Shown here: one piece after another, positions 1-5,000 of the stretch | Layout of the letters: each line of letters begins with the position of its first letter | Position numbering within the stretch: position 1 is the first letter of the stretch | From: JAABYT01 sp041581935 | GTDB lineage: Bacteria; Pseudomonadota; Gammaproteobacteria; HK1 | Reading direction: 5' to 3' | DNA: 5,000 nucleotides | Assembly (NCBI GenBank): GCA_041581935.1 | Contig: JBFICP010000252.1 | Span: 1-5,000 of the forward strand | Notes under the pieces: generated by a model | Told to the model about the DNA's origin: nothing | Database searches by the model: none | What the model saw: the letters and a program-made list of their open reading frames with translations, nothing else | Translations under genes and position numbers: made by a program

Positions 1-202
1 CGTAGTCGGTGATGTCGACGACATGCGTGGATGCACGTTGCCCGCGGGCTTCAATCTTCATGCCGGCGGCGCGGACCGCATCGGCGTCGCGATCGAAGAG
101 CGCAACATGGCAACCCTCCCCGGCCAATCGCTCGCAAATCGCCGCGCCGATCCCGCCGCCGGCACCCGTGACTAGCGCGACCTTGTCGGCTAGGCCGCGC
201 AC
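1..202 (-). CDS. Short-chain dehydrogenase/reductase (SDR), N-terminal part, cut by window edge
   Basis: The 67 visible codons encode the start of a Rossmann-fold NAD(P)-dependent oxidoreductase of the classical SDR type. The cofactor motif TGAGGGIG is at residues 12-19, straight after the first beta strand (KVALVTG). An Asp at residue 37 (FDRD) ends the second strand, which in this family usually means a preference for NAD(H) over NADP(H). The VVDITD segment at 61-66 supplies the Asp that contacts the adenine ring. The catalytic Ser-Tyr-Lys residues lie beyond the left edge, so the substrate cannot be named. I chose GTG at 202 because no ATG, GTG or TTG lies in frame between it and the upstream gene's stop; a GAGA at 217-214 sits 11 nt upstream. 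The gene starts 13 bp after the crotonase-like gene and is probably co-transcribed with it, so a 3-hydroxyacyl-CoA or similar alcohol substrate is plausible, but that is inference. Confidence 0.85.
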   Translation of the reverse strand, partial: MRGLADKVALVTGAGGGIGAAICERLAGEGCHVALFDRDADAVRAAGMKIEARGQRASTHVVDITDY

Positions 203-215
203 GAGCTGCGAAGTC

Positions 216-1025
216 TCATAACGGAGAATCCTTGGGAAAATTCGCCTCGCGCTTCTCCCGCAGGCTCGCGATGCCTTCACGCACCTCCTCGCCGGTCCAG
301 CCGAGAAACTCGAGGGCCAGCGAGGCATCGAATGACGGGCCCGCGAGACGCAGCCAGTTGTTGAGCGCGTACTTGGTCAAACGAATGGCGCTCGGAGCGC
401 CACGCGCGAGCTTCACCGCGATTTCGAGCGCGGTCTCATCGAGCACGGCGTCATCGACACACAGAGACACGAGCCCAATGCGTTCGGCCTCCTCGCCGTT
501 GAGCGATTCACAGGTCAGCAGGTAGTACTTGGCCTTGGCCATGCCGACCAGCAGGGGCCAGATGATGACCGAGTGGTCGCCGGCCGCGACGCCGAGGCGC
601 GTGTGACCGTCGATGAATCGCGCGGTCTTCGACGCGACGCTGATGTCCGCGACCAGTGCCGCCGCGAGACCCGCGCCGACGGCGGGTCCCCGGATCGCCG
701 AGATCACGGGCTTGGAGCAGTTGATGACGTTGTAAACAATGTCCCGCGCCTCCTTCCATACCGCGAGCCGCGTATTCTGATCCCGGGTGAGCTTCTCCAG
801 CACTTCGAAGTCCCCGCCGGCGGAAAAGGCATCACCCGCACCGGTGAGTATGACGGTGGACGTTTCCTTATCCGTGTCCACCGTACGCCAGACATCGGCG
901 AGCTCGCGGTGCATGCGTGCGTCCACAGCGTTCAGCTTGCCGGGATTATCCAGTCGAATGCGCAGCACTCGCTCGGCGGGACGGTCGAACTTCAGCGATT
1001 CGAATGCTGCGTATAGGTCGGACAT
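216..1025 (-). CDS. Enoyl-CoA hydratase/isomerase (crotonase) family protein with atypical active site
   Basis: This 269-residue protein has the usual length and order of a crotonase-fold acyl-CoA enzyme. The first oxyanion-hole segment is FSAGGDF at 67-73 and the second is GPAVGAGLAAAL at 113-124. The helical trimerisation region follows to the C-terminus. Both Glu residues used by classical enoyl-CoA hydratases appear to be replaced: Ala where GxCEL would have Glu, and His141 where the QPE Glu would be. The segment HTRLGVAAGD instead gives His141 and Asp150. An AGD motif at this place marks a large subgroup usually annotated only as hydratase/isomerase, so hydration should not be assumed; C-C bond hydrolysis or isomerisation are options. 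The ATG at 1025 has GGGAG (1037-1033) 7 nt upstream; the in-frame TTG at 1028 is too close to that site. The SDR gene follows after 13 bp, and both are likely catabolic. Confidence 0.92.
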   Translation of the reverse strand: MSDLYAAFESLKFDRPAERVLRIRLDNPGKLNAVDARMHRELADVWRTVDTDKETSTVILTGAGDAFSAGGDFEVLEKLTRDQNTRLAVWKEARDIVYNVINCSKPVISAIRGPAVGAGLAAALVADISVASKTARFIDGHTRLGVAAGDHSVIIWPLLVGMAKAKYYLLTCESLNGEEAERIGLVSLCVDDAVLDETALEIAVKLARGAPSAIRLTKYALNNWLRLAGPSFDASLALEFLGWTGEEVREGIASLREKREANFPKDSPL

Positions 1026-1032
1026 CAACGAT

Positions 1033-1037
1033 CTCCC
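1033..1037 (-). promoter_or_regulatory. Ribosome binding site of the crotonase-family gene
   Basis: GGGAG on the minus strand lies 7 nt before the ATG at 1025. Its spacing favours that ATG over the in-frame TTG at 1028, which would leave only 4 nt. Confidence 0.65.
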
Positions 1038-1113
1038 GGTCGACGAGCGGCAGCCGCTAAACTAATGCCTGGCAATGAAAATTGGTAGAGCCCGCGCTCG
1101 ATCCGGGCGGCTT

Positions 1114-1122
1114 TGCTACACT
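1114..1122 (+). promoter_or_regulatory. Possible extended -10 promoter element for the methyltransferase
   Basis: TGCTACACT is an extended -10 (TGn) followed by TACACT, a four-of-six match to TATAAT. It would start transcription about 20 nt before the ATG at 1149. No good -35 is seen at the usual distance. A small inverted repeat, GCCCG (1090-1094) and CGGGC (1104-1108), occupies that place and might be a regulator site or chance in GC-rich DNA. The remainder of the 1026-1148 divergent region must also hold the minus-strand promoter of the crotonase operon. TTGCCA on the minus strand (1075-1070) resembles a -35, but no matching -10 follows at normal spacing. Confidence 0.3.
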
Positions 1123-1148
1123 TCTCGGCCCTGTCAGGACGTCGAGAC

Positions 1149-1970
1149 ATGGTGAGAAACTATTCCCGCAAGCGGCGCCGAGAGTTCACGGCTGCCAACC
1201 GTGAGGCCTGGGACCAGGTCGCTGCCGTGCATGGGGAGATCAACCAGGCGAGGCTCGTTGAAGCATTCTCGAAACCCGGCTACAGCACCCTGGCCCGGCA
1301 TATCGTCGATCGTCTCGACGAGATCGGAGTGCAGGGCAAATCCGTCGCCCAGCTGTGCTGCAACAACGGCCGCGAGCTCCTGTCGCTGAAAAATCTCGGC
1401 GCCGGGCGCTGCGTGGGATTCGACGCATCATCCGCGTTCATCGATCAGGCGCGCGAGCTTGCCAATGCATCCGGACACACCGACGTAGAGTTCGTGACGA
1501 CGGATGTCTACGAGATCCCATCGGAAAAAACCGGGCCCTACGACATCGTTATGACTACCATCGGCGTTCTCAGCTGGATGCCGGACCTGTCGGGTTTATT
1601 CGACGTGATGGCGCATCTCACGCGGCCTGCCGGGCACCTGCTCATCGAGGAGACACACCCGGTGGTCCTCATGTACGAGGAGGGCGAGGGCGACGCACCA
1701 TCGTATCTCAAGTATTCGTACTTCAAGCAGGACCCCTGGGAGGAAACGACCAGTCTCGATTACTACGCAAGAACGGAGTACAGGTCCAAGCCGCACTACT
1801 CGTTTCAGCACACGCTGTCCGACATCGTGATGGCAGGCATCGACGCCGATTTCGAGCTCAGGCACTTCACCGAGCTCGATTACGACATATCCAGATTTTG
1901 CGCCGACCTCGAGCGAGCCGAGGCCAGACCGCCGCTCGGCATGACCATGGTCTGGCAAAAACGCCGATGA
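1149..1970 (+). CDS. Class I SAM-dependent methyltransferase
   Basis: The 273-residue product is a soluble Rossmann-type methyltransferase. A basic N-terminus leads into NREAWDQVAAVHG (17-29), a helix seen in many small-molecule methyltransferases. SAM-binding motif I is VAQLCCNNGREL (66-77), a variant of the common LDLGCGTG loop. The acidic ribose-binding residue is Asp92 in VGFDASSAFIDQAR. Motif II is FVTTDVYEIP (115-124), motif IV is PYDIVMTTIGVLSW (130-143), and a strand with LLIEETHP (164-171) follows. The last 100 residues are rich in Tyr, Phe and Trp (for example around 184-220) and probably form the substrate lid; nothing there identifies the acceptor. The ATG at 1149 has AGGA (1136-1139) 9 nt upstream and is preferred over an in-frame TTG at 1113. 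The gene stands alone, divergent from the crotonase operon and convergent with the aminotransferase, so its partner pathway is unclear. Confidence 0.9.
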   Translation: MVRNYSRKRRREFTAANREAWDQVAAVHGEINQARLVEAFSKPGYSTLARHIVDRLDEIGVQGKSVAQLCCNNGRELLSLKNLGAGRCVGFDASSAFIDQARELANASGHTDVEFVTTDVYEIPSEKTGPYDIVMTTIGVLSWMPDLSGLFDVMAHLTRPAGHLLIEETHPVVLMYEEGEGDAPSYLKYSYFKQDPWEETTSLDYYARTEYRSKPHYSFQHTLSDIVMAGIDADFELRHFTELDYDISRFCADLERAEARPPLGMTMVWQKRR

Positions 1971-1982
1971 ATGCGCCGGCCG

Positions 1983-2909
1983 CTACCAGAAGCTCAGCGC
2001 GGCGTTCTCTTTGATGTGCGCTTCCATGAACTGGCGGTAGTACCGGGCCACTTGGCGCGTGATCTCGCCGCCGCCTGCGGGATACTCGATGATGCGCCCG
2101 TCATCGAGCCGCAGGCTGACTATCGGCATCACCTCGCGCGTGGCGCTGGTGACGAAGCATTCGGTCGTCCTGTCGAGGTCGTCGGCGTGCACATTGGATT
2201 CGTTGACGACCAGGCCGTGGGTAGTGCAGGCATCATGTGCCGCCTTCTTGGTGATGCCACGAAGATTTCCGGCCGCGGCGCCGGGCGTCACCAGCTCGCC
2301 ATCGAGCACGAAGAATACGTTGCTGTTTGATGCCTCCGTGACATAACCGTCACGGTTGAGAATGATGCACTCATCGGCCCCGAGCGCGCGCGCCTGCGTG
2401 ATGGCAATGACGTTGTTGAGGTAGTTGCCGCCCTTGATATTCGGATCGAGCGCGTCGGTGGGGTTGCGCCGCACCGTCGGTATCGCTGCTTTCATGCCGA
2501 CGCGATAAAAATCCGGCGACCACTGTGGTACCGCATTCACGATAATGACGTAGCGGGTCTTCAGATCCGGATTCGGATATAGATCGACCGGCCCCTCGCC
2601 ACGGGTAATCACATAGCGCACATACACGTCTTTGGAGTGCTCGCCGGCAGCGGTCGCCTGCACGGTTCGGCGAATCTGCTCGGTAATCTCTTCCCGGCCC
2701 TGGGTGAGGTGCATGTGAATGAGTCGCGCGGAGTTCTCGAGCCGCTCCCAATGTTCGTCGAAGAACAGCGGAACACCCGAGTAGGTACGAAAGACCTCGT
2801 AGACGGAGTCGCCGTAAAGAAAGCCTCGATCGAGGACCGGCACGCGCGCCTCGTGTGTCGGCGTGATGTGCCCATCGACGTTGCTCATGCTCTTGAATCC
2901 GTCGCTCAC
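1983..2909 (-). CDS. Class IV PLP-dependent aminotransferase (BCAT/D-amino-acid aminotransferase superfamily)
   Basis: This fold-type IV transaminase of 308 residues moves an amino group between an amino acid and a 2-oxo acid. Its length is close to that of E. coli IlvE. Numbered from GTG 2909, the PLP lysine is Lys159 in NIKGGNYLNN, and EASNSNVFFV puts the conserved Glu at 192. The phosphate-binding LRGIT is at 217-221. The N-terminal LDRGFLYGDSVYEVFRTY (26-43) resembles D-amino-acid aminotransferases more than BCATs. The substrate segment YVRYVITRG (96-104) keeps the arginine found in BCATs, but Val and Leu stand where D-aminotransferases have the carboxylate-binding Arg and His. Substrate and stereospecificity are therefore open. 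Three starts are possible: GTG 2933 (overlapping the racemase stop as GTGA), GTG 2909 and ATG 2888. I chose 2909 because AGGAG lies 6 nt before it. It is probably the last gene of the acetyltransferase-racemase-aminotransferase operon. Confidence 0.92.
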   Translation of the reverse strand: MSDGFKSMSNVDGHITPTHEARVPVLDRGFLYGDSVYEVFRTYSGVPLFFDEHWERLENSARLIHMHLTQGREEITEQIRRTVQATAAGEHSKDVYVRYVITRGEGPVDLYPNPDLKTRYVIIVNAVPQWSPDFYRVGMKAAIPTVRRNPTDALDPNIKGGNYLNNVIAITQARALGADECIILNRDGYVTEASNSNVFFVLDGELVTPGAAAGNLRGITKKAAHDACTTHGLVVNESNVHADDLDRTTECFVTSATREVMPIVSLRLDDGRIIEYPAGGGEITRQVARYYRQFMEAHIKENAALSFW

Positions 2910-2915
2910 TGAACG

Positions 2916-2920
2916 CTCCT
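2916..2920 (-). promoter_or_regulatory. Ribosome binding site deciding the aminotransferase start
   Basis: AGGAG on the minus strand is 6 nt from GTG 2909, an ideal distance. It lies inside the longer reading frame that would begin at GTG 2933 and well upstream of ATG 2888, so it favours the middle start. It sits just after the racemase stop at 2930, as expected for a coupled operon gene. Confidence 0.6.
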
Positions 2921-2929
2921 GTTGTTGGC

Positions 2930-3592
2930 TCACGCGCTATCGCGCGCAACGATTCCGATAGCCATGCTGACCGCGGCCTGCACCGGCTCGATGACGGGTA
3001 TGCCGAGACGGCGCTCGAGCGGCCCGTGCAACGACGCCATGCCGGCACAGCCCATGACCACGACGTCCGCGCCGTGCGCGTCACGAAGGCGCGCCCCGAC
3101 CGCGCTCATGCGATCCAACGCGGCGTCGTGCTCTTCGAGCTCGAGCACACCCAGACCGACGGGCAAATCGCCCGCCAGGCGACTCTCGATGCCCATCTCG
3201 CGAATGTATCGCAAATGACGCCCAACCGATGCCTCGAGAATGGAGATAACGCCGAAGCGCCGGCCTTGGGCAAGCGCGGTCAGAAGGCCGCACTCCGCCA
3301 TGCCGAATACCGGACGCGCACTCACCCGCCGCGCCTCGTGCAGACCGGGATCGCTGAAGCACGCGATCACGAAGGCGCTGCAGGTGTCCGCGCGCGCGCG
3401 GATATACGCCTTCACGGGCTCGACCACGGACGCCACGTGCGCGTCGGTCTCGATGGCCGGCGGACCCGCGGCCAGAGTATCGCAGCGAATCTCGGGACCG
3501 CCGGAGAATCGGAAGGGCTCCAGAGCATCGCTCAGCGCGTCGGTGACCGATTGGCTCGAGTTCGGATTCAGAACAACGATGGGACCTGGCAT
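2930..3592 (-). CDS. Asp/Glu/hydantoin racemase family protein
   Basis: The 220-residue protein belongs to the cofactor-independent Asp/Glu racemase superfamily and looks most like the hydantoin/allantoin racemase branch. It opens with IVVLNPNSSQSVT (5-17), the family's first strand and Asn-Ser substrate loop. Two cysteines are placed as the acid/base pair of this family: Cys78 in FVIACFSDPGL and Cys182 in VVVMGCAGMA. They are about 104 residues apart, as in characterised hydantoin racemases. GVISILEASVGRHLRYI (114-130) and the C-terminal IPVIEPVQAAV (198-208) complete the pattern. Substrates in the branch include 5-substituted hydantoins and allantoin, and some members act on other compounds, so the exact role is not fixed. 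I chose ATG 3592 because the protein then begins at the family's first strand; GGAG lies 12 nt upstream, a weak site. It begins 17 bp after the acetyltransferase stop and ends just before the aminotransferase, which suggests one transcript and possibly joint work on amino acid stereochemistry. Confidence 0.88.
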   Translation of the reverse strand: MPGPIVVLNPNSSQSVTDALSDALEPFRFSGGPEIRCDTLAAGPPAIETDAHVASVVEPVKAYIRARADTCSAFVIACFSDPGLHEARRVSARPVFGMAECGLLTALAQGRRFGVISILEASVGRHLRYIREMGIESRLAGDLPVGLGVLELEEHDAALDRMSAVGARLRDAHGADVVVMGCAGMASLHGPLERRLGIPVIEPVQAAVSMAIGIVARDSA

Positions 3593-3609
3593 CGAGGTGG
3601 CGGGCTCCG

Positions 3610-4050
3610 TCAGATGACGAGACGCATGAGGATTGCCGAGTCCGGGCACTGCTCACGGAACTGCTGGCTGTGGCGAATGGCTTGCGGGGCCTGGTCGCGG
3701 GAGATGCGCTCGAAACCGAGCCCCTCGAAGTATCCGTCGGCGTCCGTGGTGAGCAGGTACAGCGACGCGAGCCCCATCTCGTCGGCATGCTTCACCATGC
3801 GCTCGGTCAGCGTTCGCGCATGCCCTCGACCACGGTGGGACGGCGCCACCACCACCGAGCGCAGAAGCGCTGTCTCGCCGTGCGGTTCGATACCGGCGGT
3901 CCCGATGACACCTTCCCCGTTGTCCAGCACGCGGAAATGCATGATACCTTCGGCGACACCGCCGGTGGGCAGGCCCTCGGCGGCAAGAAGCGCCGCCATG
4001 GCGGGCAGATCGTTCGCGGTCGCGGCGCGCAAGTGAAGACGTTCGGCCAT
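3610..4050 (-). CDS. GNAT family N-acetyltransferase, ArsN2-like
   Basis: This 146-residue single-domain acetyltransferase would transfer an acetyl group from acetyl-CoA to an amine. It starts with LHLRAATANDLPAMAALLAAEGLP (5-28), the first strand and helix of the GNAT fold. The acetyl-CoA pyrophosphate loop is HRGRGHA (72-78), after the strand LLRSVVVAP. YLLTTDADGYFEGLGF (98-113) forms the late core with the usual Tyr-Phe-x-x-Leu-Gly-Phe. The C-terminal signature AIRHSQQF...CPDSAILM (124-142) matches my memory of proteins named arsenic resistance N-acetyltransferase ArsN2. No ars gene is visible here, so an amino-acid-like substrate other than an arsenical is equally possible. ATG 4050 fits the domain start. 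Its ribosome binding site is weak (GGA, 9 nt upstream). It is the first gene of the operon with the racemase and aminotransferase. Confidence 0.87.
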   Translation of the reverse strand: MAERLHLRAATANDLPAMAALLAAEGLPTGGVAEGIMHFRVLDNGEGVIGTAGIEPHGETALLRSVVVAPSHRGRGHARTLTERMVKHADEMGLASLYLLTTDADGYFEGLGFERISRDQAPQAIRHSQQFREQCPDSAILMRLVI

Positions 4051-4076
4051 GAATTGTGGTCCGCACTGGATGGCAT

Positions 4077-4083
4077 CATTATG
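4077..4083. promoter_or_regulatory. Possible overlapping divergent -10 elements
   Basis: On the minus strand CATAAT (4083-4078) is a five-of-six match to TATAAT and would start transcription about 20 nt before the acetyltransferase ATG at 4050; its -35 region is poor. On the plus strand CATTAT (4077-4082) is a four-of-six match, with TTGTGG (4054-4059) 17 nt upstream as a weak -35. It would serve the dehydrogenase gene. Shared sequence would make the two promoters mutually exclusive. This is motif matching only. Confidence 0.28.
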
Positions 4084-4101
4084 CACGCATCGGCCGGGGA
4101 G

Positions 4102-4107
4102 AGGAGG
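4102..4107 (+). promoter_or_regulatory. Strong Shine-Dalgarno sequence far from the dehydrogenase start
   Basis: AGGAGG, within the purine run GGGGAGAGGAGG (4096-4107), is the best ribosome binding site in the window. It lies 40 nt before the dehydrogenase ATG at 4148, too far to serve it directly. It is 8 nt from a TTG at 4116 that opens a short frame, and 7 nt from an ATT at 4115 that would extend the dehydrogenase by 11 residues. The ATG at 4108 directly abuts it and would encode only Met-Thr-His. Confidence 0.5.
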
Positions 4108-4115
4108 ATGACCCA

Positions 4116-4151
4116 TTGAAATCACATCGGCGGAAGTGCGCGGGGCCATGA
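4116..4151 (+). CDS. Possible 11-codon leader ORF before the dehydrogenase
   Basis: TTG at 4116 opens a frame encoding a short basic peptide (KSHRRKCAGP after the start residue). Its TGA stop at 4149-4151 overlaps the dehydrogenase ATG as ATGA. The TTG has AGGAGG 8 nt upstream. ATGA overlap is the usual arrangement for translational coupling, so ribosomes loaded at the strong site could re-initiate on the dehydrogenase. A TTG start and very short length make this tentative; a chance frame next to a displaced ribosome binding site is the main alternative. Confidence 0.25.
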   Translation: MKSHRRKCAGP

Positions 4152-5000
4152 GCGACGCACCTGTCGGCTTCATCGGCCTCGGCAACATGGGCGCCCCCAT
4201 GGCGGCCAATCTCGCCGCCGCGGGATGGTCCCTGATCGTGCACGATGCGGCCGGCACCCGGAACCGCGCCCCCGATGGCGCGATCGCCGCCGAATCGATA
4301 GCGGAGATAGCTCGCCAGGCGGCGCTCATCGTGCTGAGTCTTCCAGACGGGCCCGCGGTCGACGCGGTCTGCGCCGCCATCCTCGACGCGCCGGGGGCGG
4401 TCACGACACGCGTCGTCGACACCTCCACAATCGGCATCGCCGCCGCGCGCACCGTCCATGCGCGGCTCGCCGATGTGCGAATCGAGTACGTCGATGCACC
4501 GGTGTCGGGCGGCGTCGCCGGTGCCCGGGCCGGGACCGTCTCGATCATGGTGGCAGGGCCCGCGGAGAGCTTCGATGCGCTACGCCCGATGCTCGAGGGC
4601 TTCACCGGCAACGCCTTTCACGTCGGCACCGAACCCGGTCAGGGGCAGGCGATGAAACTGCTCAACAATTTTCTCTCCGGCACCGCCATGGCGGCGACCA
4701 GCGAGGCCGTCGCCTTCGGTGCCGGCCAGGGTCTCGCACTCGAGACGATGCTCGCCGTTCTCAACGTTTCCACCGGCCGCAACACGGCCACCTCGGACAA
4801 GTTCGTCAATCGCATACTCACCGGCAGCTACGATGCGGGCTTCAGCTGCGCGCAGATGAACAAGGATCTATCCCTGTACCGGGAGGGCGTCGCGGCGTCC
4901 GGCGCCTCGGATCCGGTGAGCGGATCGGTCGCCGCCGTGTGGCAACGATTTCTAGCACAATCGGCCGACGCCGATATCACCCGCATCTATCCATTCATCA
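4148..5000 (+). CDS. NAD(P)-dependent beta-hydroxyacid dehydrogenase (3-hydroxyisobutyrate dehydrogenase family), cut by window edge
   Basis: At least 284 residues are visible, nearly the full length of a typical member (about 290-300); the stop lies just past the right edge. The family oxidises beta-hydroxyacids or reduces semialdehydes, as 3-hydroxyisobutyrate dehydrogenase and tartronate semialdehyde reductase do. The N-terminal Rossmann motif is GFIGLGNMGAPMAANL (7-22). Asp33 ends the second strand, which favours NAD over NADP. The substrate-binding signature DAPVSGGVAGARAGT is at 116-130. The catalytic Lys170 lies in GQGQAMKLLNN, with Asn173 and Asn174 beside it. The all-helical C-terminal domain includes STGRNTATSDKF (208-219) and the conserved NKDLSL with Lys239 and Asp240. 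The substrate cannot be read from sequence alone. I chose ATG 4148 because the protein then begins close to the Rossmann strand; GGAAG (4132-4136) lies 11 nt upstream. GTG 4136 is an alternative. It is divergent from the acetyltransferase operon and may share its regulation. Confidence 0.92.
   Translation, partial: MSDAPVGFIGLGNMGAPMAANLAAAGWSLIVHDAAGTRNRAPDGAIAAESIAEIARQAALIVLSLPDGPAVDAVCAAILDAPGAVTTRVVDTSTIGIAAARTVHARLADVRIEYVDAPVSGGVAGARAGTVSIMVAGPAESFDALRPMLEGFTGNAFHVGTEPGQGQAMKLLNNFLSGTAMAATSEAVAFGAGQGLALETMLAVLNVSTGRNTATSDKFVNRILTGSYDAGFSCAQMNKDLSLYREGVAASGASDPVSGSVAAVWQRFLAQSADADITRIYPFI

Noticed and set aside
573..1016. 147-codon plus-strand frame opposite the crotonase gene
   Set aside because: It is a shadow of a well-supported minus-strand gene and has no domain of its own.
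1971..1982. Bidirectional terminator between the convergent methyltransferase and aminotransferase genes
   Set aside because: The gap is only 12 bp with a short GCCGGC palindrome and no stable stem plus T-run on either strand.
3026..4036. 336-codon plus-strand open frame opposite the racemase and acetyltransferase genes
   Set aside because: It is antisense to two genes with clear family motifs, has low-complexity Arg/Ala/His-rich content typical of shadow frames in GC-rich DNA, and shows no recognisable domain.
4073..4084. Inverted repeat GCAT-catt-ATGC in the second divergent region
   Set aside because: Arms of 4 bp are expected by chance; it is too short to call an operator without comparative support.
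4051..4611. N-terminal extension of the acetyltransferase frame upstream of ATG 4050
   Set aside because: It is antisense to the dehydrogenase gene, is rich in Ala, Ser and Arg without any fold signature, and the GNAT domain begins right after ATG 4050.
1..5000. CRISPR arrays, tRNA or rRNA genes, insertion sequences, attachment sites
   Set aside because: I saw no spaced direct repeats, no cloverleaf or rRNA-like stretch, no transposase-like protein and no terminal inverted repeats; coding density leaves only two gaps near 100 bp.

Overview
The window is a gene-dense, GC-rich piece of bacterial chromosome, probably from a member of the Pseudomonadota. That assignment rests on base composition, Shine-Dalgarno (SD) use, GTG starts and gene types only; no marker gene is present, so the taxon is uncertain. 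It holds seven protein-coding genes, two of them cut by the window edges. I see no RNA genes, insertion sequences, CRISPR arrays or convincing hairpin terminators.

Layout. (1) At 1-1025 on the minus strand lies a two-gene operon. A crotonase-fold enoyl-CoA hydratase/isomerase-like gene is followed after 13 bp by a short-chain dehydrogenase/reductase that runs off the left edge. (2) A 123-bp divergent intergenic region (1026-1148) separates this operon from a plus-strand class I SAM-dependent methyltransferase (1149-1970). (3) The methyltransferase meets a minus-strand operon tail to tail, with only 12 bp between. Read 5' to 3', that operon runs: GNAT acetyltransferase resembling ArsN2 (4050-3610), Asp/Glu/hydantoin racemase-family enzyme (3592-2930), class IV PLP aminotransferase (2909-1983). 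(4) A second divergent region of 97 bp (4051-4147) precedes a plus-strand beta-hydroxyacid dehydrogenase (3-hydroxyisobutyrate dehydrogenase family) that runs off the right edge. This region has a strong SD sequence placed far from the obvious start codon.

How the genes may work together. The acetyltransferase, racemase and aminotransferase are tightly packed and likely co-transcribed. Together with the divergent dehydrogenase they fit the processing of an unusual, possibly D-configured, amino acid: racemise or acetylate it, deaminate it to an oxo acid, then reduce it or oxidise the product. The crotonase plus dehydrogenase pair looks like a fragment of an acyl-CoA or ring-cleavage catabolic pathway. 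These pathway ideas are inference. The family assignments rest on motifs visible in the translated sequences.

Points most worth a second look: the crotonase lacks both classical catalytic glutamates but has a His-Asp pair; the aminotransferase has a D-aminotransferase-like N-terminus without that family's carboxylate-binding Arg/His; an ArsN2-like acetyltransferase sits with no arsenic genes in view; and a possible 11-codon leader ORF overlaps the start of the dehydrogenase.
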